From NCBI GenBank assembly GCA_900314985.1, contig OMXL01000024.1, forward strand, positions 27,052 to 91,051: a DNA stretch of 64,000 nt, read 5' to 3'. The notes under the pieces are model-generated. The model saw nothing but the letters and a program-made list of their open reading frames with translations. It was not told the origin of the DNA and did no database searches. Made by a program: the position numbers and the translations under genes. Positions 43,570-51,714 of the stretch are shown here, piece by piece. The DNA is from an uncultured Prevotellaceae bacterium (lineage in GTDB: Bacteria > Bacteroidota > Bacteroidia > Bacteroidales > Bacteroidaceae). The first letter of the stretch is position 1; each line of letters opens with the position of its first letter.

Positions 43570-44451
43570 TTAGAGTGACATAAAGCGACGCAGAATCTCG
43601 TCGACAGGCATCTGACGATATTTACCAGAGAGCACCGTACGAGGCTCCCAGTCTTCGTCATTGCCCAGATAGTTAAGCATCATCTCCAACTTAATCTCGT
43701 TGTCAGGGGTGCTGAAAGTGACCTTATGCTTCATGGGGAACATCTTACGATTGCTCACTTTGAAGTCATCATAATCCCAGTTCAGCTGGTAATTACCACG
43801 GAGATGATTATTGTAGAGCACATTAGCCATCTTGATACGCGCCGTTTCCTGTTCAGTCAACCAGCGATACGACAGTACATCGTTCTCAAAAGAGATGACG
43901 ACATCATTGTCGACACCCGTATCGGTGGTAAACTTCTTCAGGTTCTTCTCCGTCAGGCGTGCCTTACCAGGCTGGAAGAGCTCGTTCCAGAACAGTGACT
44001 GCAACAGATTGAAGTCAACACCACTGTGACGGAAGAAATCCAGCTGGGCATAGGGTACTTTCAGGTATTGTTTGTTGATGCGGTCTACAATCAGCACATA
44101 CTCCTGGGTAAACTCCAGACGACCGGCCTCAACGAATCCGAAGGCCATCAGCTGCAGACGAATCACATCGTCACGCTTCATCTTCAGGTTTCCCGTCAAC
44201 GTCATCTGACGGTTGCCCACCTCTACAGAGAACTTCAACTTAGAAGTGATAAAGCGGGTAGACTGTGCATTGTTAGTCACTCTCTGCAGGAAGACATCCT
44301 TCTGCAGGGTATCAGGCACGACATATTCCGATTCTACTGCTTGCGACTTCTTAGACTTGCGTCCCAGCAAGTTCTGAACGGTGCTGCAGGATGCTACCAT
44401 GAGGGTAGCAGCGACCAGTGCGGTCATCTTCCAATAACGTAGTGCTTTCAT
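43570..44451 (-). CDS. DUF4292 lipoprotein
   Basis: 293 residues with lipobox VASC. The remainder is a beta-rich protein (VGNRQMTLTGNLKMKRDDVIRLQL, EAGRLEFTQEYVLIVDRINKQYLKVPYAQL) that fits DUF4292, a family often compared to LolA/LolB-type lipoprotein carriers. Its ATG overlaps the stop of the TPR gene as ATGA, and EnvC follows after 9 nt. The conserved neighbourhood suggests cell-envelope work; the exact role is not known. Confidence 0.82.
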   Translation of the reverse strand: MKALRYWKMTALVAATLMVASCSTVQNLLGRKSKKSQAVESEYVVPDTLQKDVFLQRVTNNAQSTRFITSKLKFSVEVGNRQMTLTGNLKMKRDDVIRLQLMAFGFVEAGRLEFTQEYVLIVDRINKQYLKVPYAQLDFFRHSGVDFNLLQSLFWNELFQPGKARLTEKNLKKFTTDTGVDNDVVISFENDVLSYRWLTEQETARIKMANVLYNNHLRGNYQLNWDYDDFKVSNRKMFPMKHKVTFSTPDNEIKLEMMLNYLGNDEDWEPRTVLSGKYRQMPVDEILRRFMSL

Positions 44452-46172
44452 TCTTTGACGTATTTTTTGAGTTTTATCTTTCTAATCAGTATCTGCTGAC
44501 GGTCGCCCTTGATTTCCGAATCGTCAGAAGCTCGTTCCAGCGCTTGTTGCCAGAAGTCGACAGCCTTCTCCTTTTCGCCGGCATGGTAATAGATATCGCC
44601 AGCATGCTCTAACAGGACGGCCGACGTATCGTCGTCATTCTCCAGCGTCAGGTCGATATACTTACGGGCCTCGTCATAACGCTTCTGCATAAAGAGAATC
44701 CAGGCGTAGGTGTCCAGATAGGTAGCATTCTTCGGCTCAGCCTTGATGGTGAGGAACGACATGCGCTCGGCTTCATCCAGACGGATTCCCTTCTCGCTCA
44801 GGTAGTAGGCATAGTTGTTCAGACAGCCAATGTTATCTTCTTTCCATACCAGACAGGAGTCGTAGGCAGCAAAGGCCTCCTGCTCCATACCTTTCTGATG
44901 CATAATGTCGCCCAATACGGCATAGAAATCGCTGACGATGCCAGGGTCGCTATCGCTATTGATGACACCGATGCCATTCTGGAAGGCGTTCAGCGCATCG
45001 TCAAGCTGACCTTTCTGGTAATAGGCAATGCCCTGATAGTAATAAAAGGCCATTTCATCGGGATTATACTGGCGGGCATCACGGCACAGCGCAATCACGC
45101 GGTCACGGTCTTCAGCCTGCCAGGCATAGCTCACCAACTGCAGGCGTGCTGCTGCATGGTCGGGCGATGTCTCCAGCACCTTCTCCAGCACCAGACGGAT
45201 GCTGTCGTTGGGCATCTTCTTCATATTCATATATGACGCACAGAACAGGGCGATGTCGCTGTCTGTCTGTGGGGCATCAAGCAGTCGATGGAACAATTTC
45301 AAGACACGAGTGGAGTCGCCACCAGCCTGTTCGCTATCGCCAATGACCTGACGCATCAAGGCCACGCGGTCGTCTGTCGAGGCGTTCTTATTGAACAGCA
45401 CGCGCTCTATCATCGTGTTCACGTTGGCCGTATCTTTCTGGTCGTTATAATAGGCCAGCAATGCCATCTGTGCATTACGGTTCGAGGGTTCTTCCTTCAG
45501 CACCTTATCGTAGATAGCCACCGCCTTTTTCTTCTGTCCGTTCAGATACAGCGTGTTGGCATACAGGCAGCGGTAGTTGTTGTCGTTAGGATACTGGTCG
45601 GCCAACGTCTTCATCTCGGCAATGGCCGCCTTCTTGTCACCCTTCTGCGAGTAGAGGTTGCTCTTGGCATACGACAGGCGCTCACTCTTGCCTTCGACGG
45701 TCTCCAGACGTGCCAGTGTACGGATAGCATTGTCGTAGTCACCCTGTTGCTCATAGAGTTGTATCAAGAATCCTAACACATCATCGCGGTCACGACTCTT
45801 CTCGCATAATTTCTCCAAAGCGTTGATGGCTTCAGGGTACTTCCGTTGATTCAGATAGTTGTTGGCCAGCGTTTCCAGATAGGTTACATTGTCTGGCTCC
45901 AGCTCTACGGCTCGCTGACAATACTTCAGCGAAATATCTTTCTGCTTCAGCGCAGCATAGTACTGTGACAGATAGTAGTAGGCCTCAGAACGTGTGGAGT
46001 CGATGTCGATGCAGTGGCGAAACAGGTCGAAGGCAGCATCATTGTTACCCTTCTCACGCTGACAGATAGCATCCAAGAAGAAAGCATCGTAGCGCCTTGC
46101 AGTGTCGTCTTGCGCCACAGCACTGATGGCCATGACACACAGCAGTCCTGTTATGTAACCCCACTTCTTCAT
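44448..46172 (-). CDS. Exported tetratricopeptide-repeat protein
   Basis: 574 residues with signal peptide [21 protein letters not shown]. Multiple TPR units cover nearly all of the rest (for example [34 protein letters not shown] and [25 protein letters not shown]). It probably acts as a periplasmic or outer-membrane-associated scaffold. It overlaps dut upstream and the DUF4292 gene downstream by ATGA junctions, indicating tight coupling in one operon. Confidence 0.88.
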   Translation of the reverse strand: MKKWGYITGLLCVMAISAVAQDDTARRYDAFFLDAICQREKGNNDAAFDLFRHCIDIDSTRSEAYYYLSQYYAALKQKDISLKYCQRAVELEPDNVTYLETLANNYLNQRKYPEAINALEKLCEKSRDRDDVLGFLIQLYEQQGDYDNAIRTLARLETVEGKSERLSYAKSNLYSQKGDKKAAIAEMKTLADQYPNDNNYRCLYANTLYLNGQKKKAVAIYDKVLKEEPSNRNAQMALLAYYNDQKDTANVNTMIERVLFNKNASTDDRVALMRQVIGDSEQAGGDSTRVLKLFHRLLDAPQTDSDIALFCASYMNMKKMPNDSIRLVLEKVLETSPDHAAARLQLVSYAWQAEDRDRVIALCRDARQYNPDEMAFYYYQGIAYYQKGQLDDALNAFQNGIGVINSDSDPGIVSDFYAVLGDIMHQKGMEQEAFAAYDSCLVWKEDNIGCLNNYAYYLSEKGIRLDEAERMSFLTIKAEPKNATYLDTYAWILFMQKRYDEARKYIDLTLENDDDTSAVLLEHAGDIYYHAGEKEKAVDFWQQALERASDDSEIKGDRQQILIRKIKLKKYVKE

Positions 46173-46606
46173 TTAACGCCTGTGTGTCCGTAACCACCTT
46201 CACCACGCTCTGTCTCGTCGAGCTGCTCAACAACGACGAAGTCGCCCTGTTCATGACGGGCAATCACCATCTGGGCAATGCGCTCACCGTCGTTGACGAC
46301 GAAGTCCTCCTGCGACAGGTTAATCAGCACTACGCCAATCTCACCACGATAGTCGGCATCGATGGTTCCGGGTGTATTCAGCACGGTCAGTCCGTGCTTC
46401 AGGGCCAGTCCGCTGCGGGGACGCACCTGGGCTTCGTAGCCCTCGGGCAGTGCGATGTGCAGACCAGTAGGAATCAGGCGACGCTCCATAGGATGCAGCG
46501 TAATGGGGGCATCGAGGTTCGCACGCAGATCCATTCCTGCACTCTGTGGCGTAGCGTATGCGGGCAACTGCTGGTGCCCACGGTTGACGACTTGAATCTT
46601 AATCAT
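46169..46606 (-). CDS. dut: dUTP diphosphatase
   Basis: 145 residues from the ATG at 46606, the usual dUTPase length; a longer frame starts at 46648 but adds unrelated residues lying before the promoter box. The five trimeric-dUTPase motifs are visible, among them [45 protein letters not shown] and a glycine-rich end (GEGGYGHTG). It hydrolyses dUTP to dUMP. It heads the operon with the TPR gene (ATGA overlap) and is divergent from dgt. Confidence 0.95.
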   Translation of the reverse strand: MIKIQVVNRGHQQLPAYATPQSAGMDLRANLDAPITLHPMERRLIPTGLHIALPEGYEAQVRPRSGLALKHGLTVLNTPGTIDADYRGEIGVVLINLSQEDFVVNDGERIAQMVIARHEQGDFVVVEQLDETERGEGGYGHTGVK

Positions 46607-46635
46607 TTTCGAAACGTTTCTTATTAAATAATGTG

Positions 46636-46643
46636 CAAAAGTA
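46636..46643 (-). promoter_or_regulatory. Promoter -7 box of dut
   Basis: TACTTTTG on the minus strand, 29 nt before the dut ATG. Confidence 0.55.
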
Positions 46644-46707
46644 GTCATTTCTCTTCAAATAGCCATCATTTTCCTTGGAAAATGTCGCTTTTTAAACAAA
46701 AAAGCAT

Positions 46708-46715
46708 TAATTTTG
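46708..46715 (+). promoter_or_regulatory. Promoter -7 box of dgt
   Basis: TAATTTTG, ending 8 nt before the dgt ATG at 46724. Confidence 0.55.
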
Positions 46716-46723
46716 CACTCATT

Positions 46724-48064
46724 ATGGAGTGGAAACAACTTATATCCAACAAGCGACTCGGTCAGGAGCAGCGCCATACAGAGCGCCACGACGACCGTTC
46801 TGAGTTCAAGCGCGACTACGACCGACTGATCTTCTCGGCGCCCTTCCGTCGCCTGCAGAACAAGACACAGGTATTCCCTTTGCCTGGCAGCGTCTTCGTA
46901 CACAACCGTCTGACCCACTCGCTAGAGGTATCCAGCGTAGGTATGTCGTTGGGCAACGATGTGGCCCAGCGCCTTATCGATATGCGCCATCCTGAGTTGC
47001 GGGGCACGTTGTTTGAGGAGATTGGCCAGATTGTTGCCACTGCCTGTCTGGCTCACGACTTGGGCAATCCGCCCTTTGGTCATTCTGGCGAGAAGGCCAT
47101 CCAGACCTTCTTCACCGAGGGACCTGGTCGTGAGTTGCGCCAGCAGGTGTCGCCCGCTTTCTGGGACGACATCACCCACTTCGAGGGTAATGCCAACGCC
47201 TTCCGTCTGCTGACCCACCAGTTTAAGGGTCGCCGTCCTGGCGGTTTCGTCATGTGCTACTCCACCATTGCCTGCATCGTGAAATATCCCTACGCCTCGT
47301 CGGCAGCCAGCAAGAAAGGTAAGTTCGGTTTCTTCCAGAGCGAACAGGAAACCTACCAGCGAATTGCCGATGAAATGGGCATTATTTGCATCTCTAAGCC
47401 CGGTGAACCACTCCGTTATGTGCGTCATCCGCTGGTGTATCTCGTAGAGGCTGCCGATGATATCTGCTACGAGATTATGGACTTGGAGGATGCCCACAAA
47501 CTAAAGATTATCACCTTCGAACAGGCTTCGCGACTGATGCTCGACTTCTTCGACGAGGAGACGCAACAGCATATTCTGCAGCGCATAGAGAGTGAACAGC
47601 TCACAGACAAAAACGAGCAGATTGTCTATCTGCGTGCCTGTGTCATCGGCAAATTGGAGAACGAATGCGTTAACACCTTCATCGAGCATGAAGACGAGAT
47701 ACTCAGCGGCACCTTCACGGGTAGCCTCATCGACCATATCTCGCCCATGCAGCGCGATGCCTATCGCCGTTGTGCCGAGCTCTCCGTACAGAGCATCTAC
47801 CGCAGTCGTCCCGTACTCGACGTGGAGTTGTCAGGTTATAAGATTATGGAGACGCTCATGCAGCAGATGGTCGAGGCCGTCATGCACCCTGACCGCTACT
47901 ATTCGCAGCAGCTCATTGGTCGCGTGTCGAGCCAGTACCACATCGACGACCCCAATTTAGAGGTGCGCCTCATGGCTGTCATCGACTACATCAGCGGCAT
48001 GACCGATGTCTATGCCCTTGATGTCTACCAGAAAATCAACGGTATCTCCCTGCCTATCATCTAA
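46724..48064 (+). CDS. dgt: Deoxyguanosinetriphosphate triphosphohydrolase (dGTPase)
   Basis: 446 residues from ATG 46724 (MEWKQLISNKRLGQE). The frame is open further upstream, but that extension lies before the promoter box. HD-domain metal ligands appear in NRLTHSLEVSSVG and ACLAHDLGNPPFGHSGE. DYDRLIFSAPFRRLQNKTQVFPL is the typical dGTPase N-terminus. It hydrolyses dGTP to deoxyguanosine and triphosphate. Divergent from dut, another dNTP-pool enzyme, with both promoters in the 117-nt gap. Confidence 0.93.
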   Translation: MEWKQLISNKRLGQEQRHTERHDDRSEFKRDYDRLIFSAPFRRLQNKTQVFPLPGSVFVHNRLTHSLEVSSVGMSLGNDVAQRLIDMRHPELRGTLFEEIGQIVATACLAHDLGNPPFGHSGEKAIQTFFTEGPGRELRQQVSPAFWDDITHFEGNANAFRLLTHQFKGRRPGGFVMCYSTIACIVKYPYASSAASKKGKFGFFQSEQETYQRIADEMGIICISKPGEPLRYVRHPLVYLVEAADDICYEIMDLEDAHKLKIITFEQASRLMLDFFDEETQQHILQRIESEQLTDKNEQIVYLRACVIGKLENECVNTFIEHEDEILSGTFTGSLIDHISPMQRDAYRRCAELSVQSIYRSRPVLDVELSGYKIMETLMQQMVEAVMHPDRYYSQQLIGRVSSQYHIDDPNLEVRLMAVIDYISGMTDVYALDVYQKINGISLPII

Positions 48065-48087
48065 GTCGTGAACAACGTCACGACTTA
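48062..48087. terminator. Hairpin containing the dgt stop codon
   Basis: TAAGTCGTGA (48062-48071) and TCACGACTTA (48078-48087) form a perfect 10-bp stem with a 6-nt loop. The first three bases are the dgt stop. No T run follows, so its termination strength is uncertain. Confidence 0.55.
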
Positions 48088-48193
48088 GCACCCATCATCT
48101 TGACGCCACCGACATACGCCAGCAGGATGAGTACCGTGACGACCAGTCCTAACTGCGGGAACTCGCGGACAATGATCTCTCTGTTCTGAATGA
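48078..48193 (-). pseudogene. Internally deleted remnant of a BASS-type transporter gene
   Basis: The minus frame reads FVIQNREIIVREFPQLGLVV, TVLIL, then LAYVGGVKMMGAKS and a stop. The first part matches the intact transporter at 62967 (FFIQNRETIIREFPQLGLVV) and the second matches its very end (LLAYVGIIKTVNARS). The junction lies at CAGCAGGATGA, a word present at both corresponding places of the intact gene, so the part between was lost by recombination at that repeat. The N-terminal half is absent beyond about 48193. Confidence 0.85.
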
Positions 48194-48249
48194 CGAAGGT
48201 GGTAGCATGGAGAAGTGCCTCATCCACTTCTCCATGCTTCCAACCTTCG
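48194..48249. terminator. Long two-part hairpin downstream of the Cache gene
   Basis: CGAAGGT (48194-48200) pairs with ACCTTCG (48243-48249) and GCATGGAGAAGTG (48205-48217) pairs perfectly with CACTTCTCCATGC (48225-48237), with a small internal loop and 7-nt terminal loop. It could end the giant-protein operon on the minus strand, though no T run follows; it may instead be a small mobile-element relic. Confidence 0.55.
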
Positions 48250-48262
48250 TCAGATTGGGTAT

Positions 48263-49177
48263 TTACCCAAACCATTCCTGGTCGTTGACCTGTGTAGGCG
48301 TATTTAAACGGTTTCTCAGGTCAATGTACTTCTGAGCCAAATCCTGATTGCGCTTAATCAGACGGGCATTTACCTCACGGAGCTTGGCCATCTGTTCAAC
48401 CAGATGTTCTTTATCTGGATCCACATACTGCTCCTTGTAGCGTCGCGAGGCAGAAGCAGCACGCCAGATGATAAAGCCCATGAGCAGGAAACTGATCAAC
48501 TGGATGAAAAGAATGACAAGAGCGCTTTTACGGATGCCGGAGTCCATGTGGTTCATCAGTACGGTGGCATCAGCCATCGTCACATCGGCAAAGAGCACAC
48601 CAACGATGCGGTCATTCTTGTCCTTGACAGGAATAGAATAGGTACACATCAGCACATTGATGCCTCCCTCACCAAGATAGGGTTCTGTCCACTTGCACTC
48701 TCCACCCATCGCAGTATGATACCAGTCACGTTTGGTATAGTCCAAATCAGGTATACGAGTCTGGATGTGGGGAGCACCAGTGCGCTTACCCTTTTTGATG
48801 ATACTGGGCTGGTCATCGTAAGTATAGGGCATGAAGAGCCCGTGTCTGCCTTTCTCTTTAAAATAGTTGGGAAGAAAAGCTACTCCGACACCGATGATGT
48901 GCGGATTCACTCGGATGAGGCGCGAGGCTACGGCATAGCTGGTTTCTGGGTTTACGAGCGTCAGCTTAATGCTATGTTCAGCATTCTTCAATGCCGTCTC
49001 CACCTCGTTTTTCACCAATGCCACACGCTGGCTTTCTCGCATGTCGCGCCCTGCCTTGTCCAGCACTTCGTTCCTGACCCCAGACCTTGCCATGAAATAC
49101 TGCACAGCCCCTATCACCTCAATGATGATAGCGGCTGCGATAATAAGCGTTAAGGAATATCGTTTAATACTTGTCAT
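48263..49177 (-). CDS. Two-helix membrane protein with periplasmic Cache sensor domain, no output domain
   Basis: 304 residues. Helix 1 (about 8-28, LTLIIAAAIIIEVIGAVQYF) and helix 2 (about 218-240, ALVILFIQLISFLLMGFIIW) bracket a periplasmic region of about 190 residues. That region carries Cache/PDC features (AVASRLIRVNPHIIGVGVAF, DLDYTKRDWYHTAM, GINVLMCTYSIPVKDKNDRIVGVLFADVT). The cytoplasmic tail of about 65 residues is a coiled coil (EHLVEQMAKLREVNARLIKR) and then ends. In related Bacteroidota proteins such a front end is usually followed by a kinase, phosphatase or cyclase; none is present. It is the last gene of the giant-protein unit, 15 nt after the LruC gene. Confidence 0.8.
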   Translation of the reverse strand: MTSIKRYSLTLIIAAAIIIEVIGAVQYFMARSGVRNEVLDKAGRDMRESQRVALVKNEVETALKNAEHSIKLTLVNPETSYAVASRLIRVNPHIIGVGVAFLPNYFKEKGRHGLFMPYTYDDQPSIIKKGKRTGAPHIQTRIPDLDYTKRDWYHTAMGGECKWTEPYLGEGGINVLMCTYSIPVKDKNDRIVGVLFADVTMADATVLMNHMDSGIRKSALVILFIQLISFLLMGFIIWRAASASRRYKEQYVDPDKEHLVEQMAKLREVNARLIKRNQDLAQKYIDLRNRLNTPTQVNDQEWFG

Positions 49178-49192
49178 ATTGGTTGATAATGA

Positions 49193-50917
49193 TTACTCTT
49201 GAACAACCTTTCCCGGATTAGGATGATTATACCAGTCTCTGGACTTAGTATGGTCACTTGCCCATTCGTTAAAGGTCGGATAGGCATCCTTGATGCATGT
49301 TCGCTCTGTAGGCCACTGCCATTTGCCAGGAATGATGATACCATGTGGGTCTTGACCCATCGTAGCAATCTTGATGGCATAATAGTCATTCTCATAGACA
49401 CCCTGCTGATCCTCCTTGACCATAGCACCAAGGATAAACGAGCATGTCTGGAAGTCGAAACCGGCAGGCTTGGCAATGGTAACCTTCTTGGGTTCGACCG
49501 TGCGCGTATTCTTACCAGTATTGGCCATCTGACCGACAGGAATGCCTAACACTTCGTGCAACTCTTGTTCAAAGACATGGATATAGTCATTGTAGTTTGT
49601 CGCATTCTTATTGTCAAAGCCCAGCCACAGTCTGCGGGCTCCACCCAGTGCCACAAGGGTCACATCGAGCTTATTCTTATCGTTTTCATTCTCCTGCACC
49701 TCTATCACGCAGTCGTTCAAGTCGTAGTCGCCCTTGTCGCGGTCCTCCCAGGCATAGGTCCACACTTGTGGCTTCATGGGTTCTGGTGGGAAGGGCACCG
49801 TAGTAGCCTTCTCAATACGCTCAGCACCATACGACATCCAGAAGATACGGTCGTTATAGTCCCAGTCGCAGTCCTCACCAACACCATCTTCGCAGGCGAT
49901 GAATACATAACCATTCAGCATAAAGACCTTGACACGCTGTTCGGCATTGTCCATCGGCTGCTCGCCCTTGGCCAACTGAAGAACCAGCTTATCACCAGGA
50001 CTAAACTGTCTGTCAATTTCTCTGTCTTCTGTCAGGCGACGACATTGCAGGTAGTGGCCATTCACTCTCCAATTCTTAAAGTCAATCTTCTCTGCTACCG
50101 TGCCAGTGCCATCATAGCTGTCATTGATTAAGAACGACTCCTGATAAGATGGCTCACCCTGCGGATACCATGTATAAAGCAGGTGAACATCGGTCTGGTT
50201 GTCACCACCAATGAAGAAGATGGGCAGGTCGTAGATCTTATAAAGGTTCTCGCGCACCTGAATGGTATTGGTATAGTCGTGACTGCCAATGACAGAACGG
50301 TTGTCCTGACCTTCAGGAAGCAGTTTCTCGACGGCACGATAGAAACTGGGATAGTCGATGATATAGTCCTTTTCCGTGTCAGGCTCCAAAGGACCTGTCA
50401 TGCTTCGACGGTTTGGCGCATGGCGAGGAGCATAGGCACGAGCCTCGCTACCCGATGTCAGTTTATCACGGAACGACATCTCCATATCAGTACCAGGCTG
50501 GAAGGGACGTGCTATACATAGTCCGCCTTTCGTCAGACAAGCGACATAGAGCAGTTCCGCTGCTGAAGGCGCACGGAACGAGAGTGTTACCGACTCATTA
50601 TTTTTTACATTAGCGTAAGCAAGCTTGTGTGTGGAACCTGCATAGGGGCTACCGTCAAGTATTGCCACCTCTACAATATCCTCAAGGTCAGCATCAGCAG
50701 TGACCTTCAGGTCATATTGTTCGGTCAGTATCCAATTCTGATTCCTGTCAAGCTTTACACCCAAGATCTGCTCAGCATACCTGATGCGTTCTTCGTCCGT
50801 CATGTCATAGGGCTTCTTCACATAGTCGTCCTTGTCATGTGAACAACTGCTCAGCGCCATGATGCCTCCTGTAAAGAGGACAGCAGTCAACATCCATAGT
50901 GAGATTTTCTTTTTCAT
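49193..50917 (-). CDS. LruC/DUF4842-domain lipoprotein
   Basis: 574 residues with lipobox LSSC. An N-terminal segment of about 130 residues is followed by a DUF4114-like motif (GEDCDWDYNDRIFWM) and the LruC signature (TYAWEDRDKGDYDLNDCVIEV). The end (IIIPGKWQWPTERTCIKDAYPTF...WYNHPNPGKVV) is typical of this family. Such lipoproteins are thought to be exposed on the outer surface; several aspartate-rich stretches suggest calcium binding. It lies 29 nt after the 255-aa lipoprotein and 15 nt before the Cache gene. Confidence 0.87.
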   Translation of the reverse strand: MKKKISLWMLTAVLFTGGIMALSSCSHDKDDYVKKPYDMTDEERIRYAEQILGVKLDRNQNWILTEQYDLKVTADADLEDIVEVAILDGSPYAGSTHKLAYANVKNNESVTLSFRAPSAAELLYVACLTKGGLCIARPFQPGTDMEMSFRDKLTSGSEARAYAPRHAPNRRSMTGPLEPDTEKDYIIDYPSFYRAVEKLLPEGQDNRSVIGSHDYTNTIQVRENLYKIYDLPIFFIGGDNQTDVHLLYTWYPQGEPSYQESFLINDSYDGTGTVAEKIDFKNWRVNGHYLQCRRLTEDREIDRQFSPGDKLVLQLAKGEQPMDNAEQRVKVFMLNGYVFIACEDGVGEDCDWDYNDRIFWMSYGAERIEKATTVPFPPEPMKPQVWTYAWEDRDKGDYDLNDCVIEVQENENDKNKLDVTLVALGGARRLWLGFDNKNATNYNDYIHVFEQELHEVLGIPVGQMANTGKNTRTVEPKKVTIAKPAGFDFQTCSFILGAMVKEDQQGVYENDYYAIKIATMGQDPHGIIIPGKWQWPTERTCIKDAYPTFNEWASDHTKSRDWYNHPNPGKVVQE

Positions 50918-50946
50918 TGTTGTTATTTCGTTTTGATGTTATTACT

Positions 50947-51714
50947 TTAAAATGCGATAGTGGACTCCCGTTCCTCATCCTTTGTGGGAACCATAGTCTG
51001 CTTCAGCGTATAGATACCACCCTTCTCTGCACTGTAATAGCGCACTTGCAGTGTTTCGTTCTCATTAGTACAGAATACGTAGAAAGGATAGTCAGGTTCT
51101 CCCTGACCGCGACATTCGTCACCTACAAAGACTGCTACACGATCATCCTTGGATTGGTTAAAGGGAGCGTTCTCTGGTAAATGGATTAACTGTTTAAACT
51201 GAATGGGGAATTTCGTATTACCCTTGAACAAGGGCGGAATGTAATCTTCTTCAACACCATATGTTCGCTCTGCGGCAAAGCTCCCTTCTCCTGTCAGAAT
51301 AAACAGTTGACGAAGCATAGCACAATAGTAGCAAAGCGAGAAAGACACATCACGGTCCTTGCTGTTGCCACGAACCTTCAGTACGAAATAGTAGCTATTG
51401 AAATTATCAATTTGACGTACAGCAGGCACAGCGCGACATTCACCATTGATAAGCACCGTCATCATGTCGTTATCGGTAGAGACTCCCACTAACCTTTGTT
51501 CTAGCTTAACCATAATGAACATGGAACTCTCATACTTCAACGGGTCTGGAGCTTCCCATTGGGGCTTATCATCATTGCCCATCACGTTGGCAAGCCATTT
51601 AGGCTTCTCTGACGCTATAAACGTAGAGCCCTCCAACTTCTCCTCATCGTCTGACGAGCAGCCCCACGCCATAGTGAGGGCTGCGACGAGTATCATGATC
51701 TTTCCTATTTTCAT
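50947..51714 (-). CDS. Lipoprotein with two DRVAVFVxDECRG-type modules
   Basis: 255 residues with lipobox MAWGC. Two related modules are visible: about 62-140 (MFIMVKLEQRLVG...MMTVLINGECRAVP) and about 165-245 (FPIQFKQ...DDRVAVFVGDECRGQGE). The same small motif occurs twice near the C-terminus of the adjacent 3682-aa protein (DQVAAFDAKGRCMGVS and GDRLVAYAGGEEVGLA). Its ATG overlaps the giant gene's stop as ATGA, so the two are translationally coupled. It may be the outer-membrane anchor or partner of the giant protein; this is inference from shared module and coupling. Confidence 0.8.
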   Translation of the reverse strand: MKIGKIMILVAALTMAWGCSSDDEEKLEGSTFIASEKPKWLANVMGNDDKPQWEAPDPLKYESSMFIMVKLEQRLVGVSTDNDMMTVLINGECRAVPAVRQIDNFNSYYFVLKVRGNSKDRDVSFSLCYYCAMLRQLFILTGEGSFAAERTYGVEEDYIPPLFKGNTKFPIQFKQLIHLPENAPFNQSKDDRVAVFVGDECRGQGEPDYPFYVFCTNENETLQVRYYSAEKGGIYTLKQTMVPTKDEERESTIAF

